In this document: in pieces, positions 41,771 to 54,700 of the stretch
Layout: every line of letters starts with the position of its first letter
How positions within the stretch are numbered: position 1 is the stretch's first letter
Source: Atriophallophorus winterbourni
Taxonomy: Eukaryota > Platyhelminthes > Trematoda > Plagiorchiida > Microphallidae
Reading direction: 5' to 3'
Assembly (NCBI GenBank): GCA_013407085.1
Contig: JACCGJ010005564.1
Location: 28,241-92,240, forward strand
DNA length: 64,000 nt
Notes under the pieces: model-generated
Told to the model about the DNA's origin: nothing
Database searches by the model: none
The model's input: the letters and a program-made list of their open reading frames with translations, nothing else
Position numbers and translations under genes: made by a program

Positions 41771-44700
41771 CTGAAAAGATGTATGGTAGTAAAGCGCATA
41801 GTTGTAAAACACATAGTCTGAGTGAACATGCTTATTAGCATGTTGCTAGTAGAGGCAGTTCACAGATCGATCATTTATGCTCACACATCAGCCATCGCCG
41901 CATAGTAAATTCTGGTTATCCATGAATCAGCTGATAGCTGATTACATGATCGCGATAAGATCGACACATCAAACCGATATACTTTCACCGAGTCGCGCAA
42001 TTAACATGTGTACGCACCATTAATTAATATTAATACATCGTTCAACTCGTGTTATATGTTTGCCGACAGAAGTTGAGAAAATAAATATTGCAGTGGTTAT
42101 TGGTTTATCACAAGTTTATCACAATCGAAACTACCCAATATGCAAATTCGAAGTTCTACAATGAGTGATTGGAAAGTGGTATAAGTATACAACTTATACT
42201 TGAAAGCTACTGTTAAATAGGAGTCTTGTTACGAATCACGATGTTTAAATACAGAATCACTGAGTGATTCTCGGTCGAACGCTCAAGGTGTTTAAAATGA
42301 ACAATGTATTTTGGTGCTCTCCGTAAAGTGTAAAATAATACTCATTCCCTTCATGGGTTTATTTTTGATCACTTACCAGAGCCAATCTCAGTAGAGAACA
42401 CCAAATTCGCAATGTTTCTTCACTGGAGGCGCAGAAATGAATTGTGCAAATTGTGTCCGTCGGTTGCGAGGAAAACGCCTTTAAACAATATGAATGAATG
42501 TTCTGGTAATATATATTAAAATCAATTTCTGTTAAATAATATGTTTCATTCAAGTGAATTAATTGTTCAATTTTCTTGATCATTTAAAAATAATATAGCG
42601 AATAAAGCTGTATTGGTTTTTTTACAACCTATTAAGTTATAACTGACTGGCTGATTGCTTAAAACGAGGCTGTGCGATTACCGTTGATGGATGGTAGGCA
42701 CACTTTCAAAACTGAGATTACTGTTGAATAAAGTTAATACAATCAACACTGGTTTTGACATGGAAATTCAACTTTAGCTCCAAAAAGTATAGTGTGTTAA
42801 GCGGTTGAGCAAGGAGCGTAACTATTGCCATTGGATAATGGCAACTAAAATGTCAAGAGTTTTATAGAGACAGACGTAAATATCTTGGTTAGACACATGA
42901 ATGTGATGTTTCCAAAGCAATAGATGTTCACATCTTCTATTTTGTGCCATCTGGTCGTGTAATATTCTGTGTTGTAGTTAAGAACTATTGCCGAGCTTGT
43001 TACACATGAGATAATTCGCTTGTGAGCTGTGCTCTGATACATAAACGATAAAAAGTCTCACTGAACCTAATCTTACTGTCTACACCTGATGACGACAGAC
43101 AGCCAGGTAAAGCGGTTCTGGTATGTAAGTGCGTGGTATGGGATCAACACATTACATTAGAAACAATAGCCATCTATGAAGCTTTCAATTCATGAATTCG
43201 GATTTAAAGTTATTAACGTTAATACCCTTACTGGAAATTTAGCCAACTAACGAGTCTGATGTTAACCACAAGCTCAGTATGGTGCACGGTAATTCTTGGG
43301 CTTGAGCAAATGCGGGTATACGTTTGTCCTATAGAAACAATCCCTATTAATTGACCTTCATTTCTTGCGCGATTTCAGTAAATAGTTCATGAATAAGCAA
43401 TAACTTCCATGACGCTACTCATGACAAATGGCACAGTTCATGGGACCAATTAACATCAAAGTGAATATTGTCAGAGACTTGCCAAGCGGATTCATCGTCA
43501 CCTATATTCTATTTTGTGTGAAAAAACCATAACCAGCTGTTTCATTACAGTAATATTGCATAAGAAGCCTCAATGTTGCGCTTTTTCGTGTACAAACGGA
43601 TTCTCAAAATGATGGCTGAGTATTATTTTTTAACAAATTAGAAATCACAGTTCGTGAATGCTCTCGAACCAGTGATCAGCATTTTTGAGGGTAGAGTATG
43701 TGAAAAAAGTAAACAGAAAAGACCGAGTACTAAGCTCCGCTTAATCTTGAACAAATCACCGATGGACTGTGTACCAATTGCAGAACTGCTTCCTGAGAAT
43801 TGTCTACGAACATTTTCACCCTACTAAGGTAGCTACGTCTACGCTGGCTGGGTCAGGGGTAAAATGAAAATGGCCGAATCCTCGCTATTGAGAATTGACA
43901 TCAGTGACTCGGCCACTGGCCAGGTTGTACTTGTGGTGAAAAGATTTTTACAAAATAATATGAGGGGTCGTGACATTAACCCTACGGGTATTGAGAAAAT
44001 TGATCTTGACCGCTCACCCTGAAAGCGCTGTGTGAAGCGTTATCTCGAATCTGTGTGAAAGCACATGATGCTTTTGACTTCGACATCTTGCTAATTCCAT
44101 TGATCCATATTGAAAATAACTCTGAACGATGCGATAAAGATCGTCCATTTCAAATAACTGTTTAGTCCGTTGAAGTGCTGTGGAGCTTGAAATCTTCATG
44201 TGCTTGCGAAGTAAATTCGTGGTCCACAATAATTATGAATGGAAGCTAACAAATAATGGGCTCCTGTAGTTTTTCTATTATCCACATTCGATTTACTTTA
44301 TACAGCCAAGGTTGGCTAGGCAACCGCTTTATACAAATCCGAATAACCTAGAATGTGGTAATTGGACTTACGATCATTTTCCTTCATTGCACAATATGGT
44401 TGAGATTTAAATAAATTCTGCGCAAAAGCTATATATCGAGTGGCTAACTAACGACCTTCCTCCAGTTAAACACCATTTTAAGAACGATATTTCGCTCACG
44501 TTTCACGAAAATACTGATTAAGAATTCAGATTTAATGCCAAACATTTGGACGAGAACACATTACAAATAATATCAGTATATGCGTTGAGAACGCATTTCA
44601 TGCATCACGATTAAAGGCCGCTAATTTTCGGTTCGAAATTTCCAGCTCACTGATTAATATCTCATAGCGGTCAAATTTTTCAACGAAATATTTTCTACAA

Positions 44701-45693
44701 CAACCTGCAAATCAACGTTTGTTCCGTTTATTCCGTTGCCATGGTAATTGAGAAAAAAATGAACCGCAAATATGTCGCAACAAGTGATCAGATCACTGTG
44801 ACCGGTTGGATTGCAATTCAGACGTGCTTGACTGATTGAAAGCTAGATTTATCGCTCGGAAAGTCATTGCGAAGTGGAAGTTGGACAGCTTTGTGATCAC
44901 ATTAATTGGTCCAATAAATTTGCATGAGTATGACCGCTAACATTTCAACAATTTGGCAGTCGACCATTCATGTAATGCAGCATGATTGGCGTAAATGGAG
45001 GTTTTTTTGAGCAAAATTTTGACCAGATTAGTTTGATTTCAGTAAATGATGCAACTGCACTTTTGCAGAAATATATTTACTTTTTTGCGTCGCTCGCTTT
45101 AACGTGACTTATAATCAGCTGATTGAAGTGGTGGATTTAATTTACATGTACCTTGAAACGCTGATGTTTTTCGGACAGGCGTTTGGCAGAGGTTTCATAT
45201 AAATTAAATTTCTTTTTCAATTCCAGTGATATCTCAAGATCGTTGATCCCGTCAGATCCTTCCGATGAACGCCAAACACTGAAACCCCCTGGGTAAACAC
45301 GCAGTTTTGATGTGCGCAAATGGAACATTGACTGTGTCCAAACGATATATCAAAGAAGCTATCTTCGTCAGCGGTTGTCACACACGGCACAATTCAATTA
45401 TTTGCACCAATTTTTCATCAGGAATACTTTTTTGCTTTATCAATTTCTAAGAAATCAAGTGAAACTGCCAGGATAGTTGAAGAACTTGAGTCGACTAAAT
45501 TTTAGCCCCAATATTTGAATGTCGGAAATTTCATCCCATTTCAGTCAATTGATTCAATGTTCAATACTGATACAATATCTAATTTAATGGTCTTTCACTC
45601 AACGAATTTTAGTCGTGAGTTCCCAACGTATTTTGCTTAGCACAAATCATAGCACTATCGAATAAGAAAAAGGAATATTCCATTTTAACGTTG

Positions 45694-45732
<39 letters not shown>

Positions 45733-48700
45733 AAAAATTCGTTATGGACGTAACCTAGAATATTCATTCATGTGACAAACGGGGTTCCCGTTCCGACGTC
45801 ACAATATACAGTAAGGTGAGACTGTTATATTTTGCATTAAAGTTTTTTGAGTGAACGAAAACGGCAGAAACGGCCCAACATCTTGAAAGAAACGGAATGT
45901 TTCGTTTACTCAGCATGGCTTCGTAAAAATCGTTTGTACCTAGCTAATTTGGAACTGAGTTTAAGCGATTGGACGAGTACAGTAGACGCAGACGACTGTG
46001 TTCATATACTTTACCACAGCCATTTTAAAGGCTTTGACAAAATCTAGCATAATTTACACTTCAACAAACTACAGATAAATTGTGTTGTCGGAAACTAGAT
46101 GAATGGAAACGAAAATACGTTGCAACAGATATGGTCTATATGAAAACAAATCGATGTCGCTAGCGGTGTTGTGCAAGGATCGCTGCTTAGACCAATCCTG
46201 TTCCTGATCTACGTACAAAATGTATCGACACGTTATGACGACAAATGGTTTTGTTTGCTGGTGACAAAAAATATAGAGGCGAATATGCAGCATCGATAAC
46301 TTGTTTGTTGCAGAACGAACTGAATAAATTGCACGACTGGTCGTCCATAAACAAACTGCAGTTTATTATGTAAACGATAATGCGATTATAATTTTTCTTA
46401 ACGGTACATGCTCAGATCCCTAGGCCTTAATTTCATATCCAAAAAAGGATCAAGGTGTCTTGATTTTCTGTAGAATTAGTAATGGTCCGCAATATGAAGC
46501 TGTTTGCAAACACGCCTCTAGTTTGCTACCAGAGATGCTCTCATGCAAGGAGATTCTCTTTGCTGATGCTATTAAACTTTGGACGGTGATAAAATTAACT
46601 GCGGACTGTTTACAGCTGCAACGTGATCTAGATGCTCTCCATGAATGGTCGGTACGGAATAAGTTGCCATTCAATTTCCAAAAATGCAAGGTGTTGCAAA
46701 TTCGTTAGCCATTCCAGTACCAATATCACTTTGGGCAGACGATTTTTAGCTGGACAAAGTCGGAACGGGATCTTGGATTCTGGGTAAGCGGCAACCAGAA
46801 GAACAGTCTGCATTGTGAAGTCGTCTACAAGCGTGCTTCCAAGCTATTAGGTAAGCTGCGACGGATTTTCAGAACCCTCTCGCCTGGAACGTTGCCCACA
46901 ATCATAAAAGCCTACTTAATTCCAAACATGGTGCATACATCAAAAGTATGGACTCCGTGGTTGAAAAAGGATATGGTATTGCTTGATGAAATATATCATC
47001 GTGCAACCAAATTAGTAAGTGTTCTCCGGAAACTATAGTATGAGGAACAATTTAAAAAACTGAGACTCCCTACTCCCCTTAAAAGGAGCCTTGGGGGTGG
47101 TGTGATACTAACTTACAAAATATTAAATACACAATATCATCCTTTGAAACATTCATTTCAATACCGTGAGTCACAAAATACACGCAGCCACTCAGTGGAG
47201 CTGCAAATTCCCCACTCCCGTATGAGTTGTCACCGATATTTTTATTCTGTACGTGTCGGTTTCCTTTTGAATGACCTCCCCGAAACTAATGTCATCGCTC
47301 CCAGCGTCGAAACTTTCATTCGAAATTTGGACGCTTATTTGTTGCCAAACGATTTAACGACACTTGCGTATTGACTCATGGTAAGTACCGAACCTGTCCC
47401 TTGGTGAATCGTGGTGGCGGAGTAATAACTTACATTCAAACTGACTGGTGTTCGTACTGCAAACAGATTTTCACTTTTGATAAACGCAAGATATCCTGCC
47501 TGGCTGTTGAACGCAAATCGCGTTATCTTTCCGATTTTCAATTCCTTATTTTCATAAATGCTTATGTTATCCCCAATTGTCCATCTAACGTTTTTAACGC
47601 ATTCATTGATGAACTTACTCCTTTTCATAATTCTTTGCTTCTTTTAGTTGGTGACCTCAATGACTGCAATTTATCTATGTTTTCCCTATTGTCTCTCAAA
47701 AATATTGTTCATTTCTCAACTCGAATTGACGCATTTTTGGATTTCGCCCTAACAAATGCACCCCATTTGTTTTACGCCCGCAAGTTTGCTCCAGTTGGTA
47801 ATTCTGACCATTGTGTTATCAAACTTCTCCCTAAAATTTATGGAAGCACTGGGCATAGATACCTCACCCACAGTAATGGCAAAAAGGTGAATTCTAGAGC
47901 TTGTCAACCTGACAATATTTCAGCCCTGAAGGACATGCTCTATAACACTGATTTCAATATTTTTCATGAAAATGATGTCTCCATAAAATGTGATTGTCTG
48001 ACATCCTATCTTAATTTTTGTTTTGAAATCTGTTGTCCTAAAGAAACTGTTTTTGTGAGTACTCATAGTTTTTCCTCTGCCCACCTAAAGCGCATAGCAA
48101 GATTAAAAGAGAAAGCATTTAAAATGCATGATCGTAACACTGTTGCGCATCTTTCTCAGTCAATCAATTTCGAAATTCGACGTCTTGAATAGCTGAACAC
48201 GAACAGGCTTCTTAGAACGAAAGACAGTCGTCACCTATGGCGTGCGCTGAAACAAATTTGCGGAAAAAATAACAAGAAATCCCCATCTATTTTGGATATT
48301 AATTCCTTGAACGAATCTTTTGTGCCCTGCATAACCGATAATGTCTGTGCACAGAACTTTATTTTATCTCCATCCTCGTTTTCCAATTCAACCTTTACTA
48401 ACGTATCCGAGGTCTTTTGCGCACTTTCAGCTGTCTCACGTTTTAAGGCTGCAGGACCAGACAAACTCTCGCCCATTGTACTAAAGGAATGTGCTAAATA
48501 ACTTTCATCCCCCATCACATCCATTTTCAATCGTTGCATGGAAAGAGCAATTATGCCTGATTGCTGGAAATCTGTCTGTATAACCCCAATCCCATAAAAA
48601 GATCCTGGTAAATACCGCGCGATCGCGTGCACCTCGCAGTTGCTTAAAGCATTTGAAAGCATTGTATTACGAAGAATGACATCCAGCTCTCAGGTACACG

Positions 48701-51700
48701 ATGCTTCTCAGTTCGCTCACCGTAAAAATCGATCAACAGTTGATGCTGTCGCTTTGCTTACGGATTATATCACACGTTCTCTTGATAGTAAATTGAAAGC
48801 CGTACAAATTTGTTTTCTGGATTATACAAATGCTTTCAACAGTGTTCTAAGAAACTTTTTATTGCAAAAATTACATGACAGTGGCGTTACAACAAATATC
48901 CTTTATTGGATTGCATCCTACTTTGAGGGTCGTCTCCAATATACAGTTGTCAACGGAAAAACCTCCCGTGAAATACTGATTCCGCGTGGTGTCCTTCAGG
49001 GTGCAATACTGTCCCCATTTCTATTTTCCCTTTACATTTCTGATCTTCCTTGTGACCCTTCGATACTTACTATCAAATACGCTGATGACGTTGCCATTGC
49101 TTTGAATCATTATCGTCGGATCAAGCAACATGTTTTAGAATCAGTGGTTACGAACATTGGTCAATGGTCATCCACGTTTGTTTTATCTGTGAATCCCTCA
49201 AAATGCAACGAGATGGTATTTTCCAACATGACTGGATAGCGTTATTTAGCCCTTCATGATGAAATTCCTCGCGTTTCGTTTAACCGCTCTGTGTTCGAAA
49301 GATGATACAGCTTCAAGTATCGTGGCGTAACAATATCTGGCAATCTTAGCTGGACCAAACATGTAACAAATCAATTCATAAAGGTGCGCCAAATGTCATT
49401 CTATGCACTTCGCCTCCGTTCTCTCTCTATACCTCTAAAAGTTATTCAACTTTTTGTTTATTCTTGCATCATTCCACACCTCCTTTACGCTTCCCCCCTG
49501 GCCTTTTGGAAAAGGATTTTATGATGATCACAAGAATTATTAAGCTCATCTCAAGATTGAGTTGTGTTCCCGCTGATGACATTCAGACACTATTGTTGAT
49601 CGTCACTTTCGTGAATGCAACAGGTTCATCGCAACTTTTTCTTCTGATTGTTCACATCCGCTGAACAAAAGCCTTGATTCTTGTGAATCTTTTTCCTCCA
49701 CCTGAAGTTACTATGTTATTCCCTATTCGAGAACTAACAAATTTAGAAACTCTTTTGTTCCATACTTGGCTCGATACACGGTTGATCAGTCGAAAGCTGT
49801 TATGGAGTTAAAGAAGCGCTTGACAATTTTTTAAATGACGCTGAAATGTTTCAGTTATTCGCTAATTTTTATTTTTCTAATTCGCCTCACATTTGTCTAG
49901 CCTATGGTAACCTGACACTTTATTATCTGAAGTACCATTTAATTGCGCTGCACTTTATACATTTTATCATATTTGTATTTTGTGGAGAAATTAATGTATT
50001 GCTGAAAATTCGTGTACACGAATAAAGTCATTCTCTTCTTCTTTCAACTGCACGATACTTGACATTACACACTTATTTTTATTCCTTTTTCATGAACCAA
50101 TATTTACTATGATATGGTAATTGTGAAGCTATGCGTTTTTTGTGATCATAAATTCTTGAATGTTGAATCTAGATGGATCATTGAAGTTTTTCGTGTACTT
50201 CAATGATGAACAGGCATAATAAGCCTTGAGATCCGGGTCTGTAAAATGACTCTTTCTTCTGAACCGTCCATATCATTTCAGGTCTATGCCAATCGACGTG
50301 GAACCCCTTAGTCGGCTGTTATTGAGGACTTTTACTCAAAAGATAATAAGAAGCAATTGTATCCTTCCACATATGGTTCTTAACTTTTTACCACTCCTTG
50401 GATAATTTTATCAAAATTTACATTTACAGCAAGGTCTTAAGTTGCAGTTGTATGACCGAAAACCTAGATTTCCAATAGATATGCGAATGTGCTAACCTCC
50501 ATTAGTTTAGCTTTATGTCACTAATATCTCAACTATCATATGCTATCTAACTGTGAAATTTCCCCAACCTATTGACAAATATGATCATCATCATGGACAG
50601 TATTACACCTGTACAAGTAACAATTGCTTAAGTACACTAAAATTCTAGAAAAACGGAGAAGGGTGGGACCTAAAATGCCACGGAACTTATCGAAGATTAG
50701 GCACAGGTACACTGGGATAAGGTGCCTACACCTCGACATAAACATGCCTCCAAGCAATGTTACGAGGATAGAAATATCAGCATGACAGCCTTCTTGCAGC
50801 TTTCACTGTCGCGCATCATAACGAACTTCGGTTACCATTTCAACGACAACATACAAGATTAATCAAACACTACAAGTTGTTGTCTACAACAAGACCTCCA
50901 TTGAACACTATTTCGAGCCATATCGTTAGGGTAAGAAGCCATTGCGAATTTGGATTTCTAGGACACCAACCTCACCAAGGTTAACAGCTCAAGCTTTCAT
51001 CTTACTAAGCCAAGCTAGTGTCAATCTTAATCAGGTGGGGCAAATAAAACTTATTTAGATAAACCATGATTTTCCATTCGCAATACATGACCTCATCATC
51101 GAACTCTATGTACTTTAACATGCTTATCTATATCTACGTCGCTACCAAAGGCTCGCATACGTATCCGTCGGTGCCTAGTAAATCCAGCGATGGTGCAGGA
51201 CCCAGTGGTTGTTGTATTCCTGCAGATGTCTTATTTCGTCTTTTCTTAGTGTTCAGTTTGCACATCCGTACAGTAAAACCGCGCAAACGGTAGTCTTATA
51301 AAATCTATCTTCGAGCTCTAGAGACAAGCCTGTTAGACGTCACAGAAGACCCAAGTGGCGAACAGTGTTCGTAGCTCGAGGGAATTCAACCGTCGCAATC
51401 TTCGATCGGATCAATATCTTGTAACATAACTTCGCGCTTGATTTACATGCATTGCATGCATCCAATATAGCATCAATTAGCAAATTGAACGAAAATGGAG
51501 AAAATGGACTCCCTTGTCCGACACCATTAATCGTTGGAAAGTCTGCTGACAGGCTAATGAAACCCGCCTAGAATGATCGAAATAAATCACCCGAAATATG
51601 TTTACGTACTTTTGGGGGACAACTTTGTGTAATAAGTTATTATATGACGCATTCCTATCGACTTAATCAATGGCACTCTTAAAACCACGAAAGATCTCTA

Positions 51701-54700
51701 CAATTGGCGTGACGATGTGCTAGGGTATGCCGAAGAGTCAATATGTGATCGTCATATCCTATACCGGTAGGAAATACTGCTTATTGTTCACAAATATGTG
51801 ATTCTCTGTGCAATGTGAGACACCGGCGAAGCCGTGTAATAACTGGCGTAAGGTTTATTTCCTGCGGGTAGAGCAAGATGTAAGCCCACCTTTTGAAATA
51901 GATATAATTATAGATTTTCAAATCATTGCTCTGCCATGCCCACTCTCGATTGCCAATTCAGATTATTCGTATATTGTATATATTTTTGTATCCATATTTC
52001 GACCCAATTGTTATTGAAAAGCTTAATTCTTTTTAAACCATTAATATTGAATTCTGAACCTACTTAAATTACGGGATTGTAACGAATCGTATAGCAATCT
52101 ATTGTGATCTGCATCTAAATCTACATAAACTTATTAAGAGAAACTTATCAGTTATGTGGGGGTCACCAGTTCCGATGACGCGAGATTGACCCATAATCGC
52201 AATTCAATACTCACAAAGTAAGTGAGCTCAAGGCGTGCGTATCCTGATCCTACTGTCACTACTTGATGATTGCAAACAGCACGAAACCGGTCGTGGGGTG
52301 TGTGTATGTGATGGAGATGCATGTAAATGAGCATTTTATTCATGGTCATGGGTTCAAACCCAGTCTACATAAGTGAGGACTCATGCGATTGAACAGGTTG
52401 ATCGTACCAACCTTACCCAACAGTAGCATACAAGCGCAACTTGTTTACCATTCTTCCACTGTTTCAAGCGCATGCGGATCCTGATCCTACTGTCCCTACA
52501 TGATGTGTGCAAACCGTACGAAACCGGTCATGGGGTGTGTGATGGAAATGCCTGCGAACACAAATTTTCGTAAGTGGGCTCTCTTTCTACACGCTTCATC
52601 TTTAGCTTAGGTCTTAACTGATTTGTACGATTGCTTCACTTTTATCTTACCTGAAATTTTATACTCTTCTCCAGTAAGTTTTAAAAATCTCCTTTAAAAA
52701 TAATTCGTGATAATATTACCTGATTCAAAATTATTTTCTTGTAGAAGTTCTAACCGAAAAATTAAATTTGGTAGATCGAAAATAAAGATCACTTCAAGCA
52801 TCCTGGAAGCTATTCCTTTATTTATCTAGCAATAACCATCGGAAATAACCATTGGTTTTCGTTGTACAATCATTTTTCCGAATAAAGGACGTTCCCGTTC
52901 ATAACATTCATACATTTTCATGGAAAATATTGTCATTGCGTCAACCACCATGTACTGGCAAAGAATTATAAATTCTCCATGATTTGGTTGAACAGCATAG
53001 ACGGTCTAATTCATGTCTTAGAATAAAATGTGTTGAAATCTTACTCGTGAATCCTTCTGAGCAACCCCCTTTCATTACATACTCAACGAATCGTGCTTAA
53101 ATGGAATCAGCGATACCCGCAATCGAAAAGTAAATTTCGGATACCAATTCGCAAATATATCTCAAAATGTTCATGATTGTAATCACGGGTATTCAAAAGT
53201 TTTTACTAGGGACAACTACATTTTGATGTACACTGTGTTTGCGTAATCCTCTATGCTTGGATAGATCAGTCTTATCAAATGGTATGATCATAGTTTAAGT
53301 TTTTGTTCTTATTCATTGCTGACACAATGCATGATCCTACCACCTTTACCCAATGAGGACTAACTACACTAATTCGGTCGGGGAATGTACGTGTGTTCGT
53401 TTGGCTAGTATTTCGGAGTGTTTCGCATTTCGTCGCTATCACACATGCATCGGGTGTTTATGTTATCGAAAATAATGGCTGTAGAACTCTTATTCTGCTG
53501 TGGCATTAAAGTTCCAATTTAATGTACAATGAATTTGTTATCACTGTACTCGTGGTCTAAATAAATACATATTGTTTTCTGCTGCAATTTCGCTATCAGT
53601 CTCTATCTCTCTATCAATCAATCGATTAAACAACAAATTTGATGTGAAAACATGAACATGTTCCAATAACGCACTCCATGTTCTATTTTCTAGCTTAAAT
53701 TTTCTCTCTTGGAGTACGATACAGTAGAGCTGCAGTTGCAGTATTTTTCCTATTTCGTAGCGAACTTGGGAACTGAACACTTGGCATGGAGCTCGTTGGA
53801 ACAGATCTTGAAGTATGGATTAGTTGAAACCTGGAGTACATGATTCACTGCCTGAATATATATCGACAGGCCATTAGATTGTTGTTTATCTTTCGAAGCA
53901 TACTTGGAAAATGCGGCCTGGTTACGTTACCAAGTATAATGAAAGAAAATGCCCTCGAGTTTTGGGCTCCTTGGTTGCGAAAAGATATTGCTCCCTTCCA
54001 CAGAGCAACAAAATTAGTGATGGGTCTTTGCAATGTTCCGTAGACCGTAAGAAGGCGACCTCTGGATCTATGTGACTGTACCCAAAGGAGGATACGACAC
54101 AATATTATTTTATATTATAAAAGTGTGTCTAACAAAGTACGCATATATAGATATATATATCGATGAATTGTGGATTTGGATCGATTAATAAGAAAACCGA
54201 ATGGTACATAGTCGCAGACTTACTCGAATAGTGAACCCGAATGGCGTAGGGGCGTTGAGTTTCTTCCATCCCCCAGTTGTGGTGTAGAGATGCAGATACG
54301 GCTTAAATGTAACTAATCGTTGGAAGGCAGAAATCTACACCAGTAAAAAAGTAGAAAATATGCAATGCATACCTCATTACACGGGCTAAACGAAAATAGT
54401 TTCAGATAACAACGTAATAACACCAATAAAGCTGTCTACATCATACAATCCAAATGAATAATGTACATTCTATGCGGTTTATTATTGCTCAATTGATCGA
54501 TTTTCTTGTGATTTGCCTTCGATAGCCCATTCGGTTGTTCCTTTGGATAATCAGATTTTCTACTTAAGGATTTACTTATTCTAGGTTAGAAATATCAGAA
54601 TTAGAAAGATTGATTCTGTAAGGTTAATCCGTTTTTACAAGCGTAATCCGTATGTACTTGTGATTAGTTTCTGGAAAATTTGAAATAACAAAGTTTTTAT

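Larger units (their letters stand above)
47375..50048 (+). mobile_element. Jockey/CR1-type LINE nested in the preceding element
   Basis: Encodes an AP endonuclease followed by an RT, then a 3' region ending in AATAAAGTCATTCTCTTCTT. Only a handful of stops interrupt about 2.4 kb of coding sequence (for example 48190, 48499, 48595 and 49237), so it is younger than most elements here. It ends just before sequence that resembles the 3' tail of the CR1-like element, which fits insertion into that element's 3' UTR. It is 5'-truncated, as typical of LINEs. Confidence 0.87.

Noticed and set aside
45290..45325. Acceptors after CCC and after GTTT for PH exon b of the MRL-like gene
   Set aside because: They give phases 1 and 2, incompatible with the phase-0 donor of the previous exon.
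52340..52370. tRNA gene at the GGTTCAAACCC box
   Set aside because: No acceptor stem, anticodon arm or A box could be drawn around it; it fits a SINE-like repeat better.
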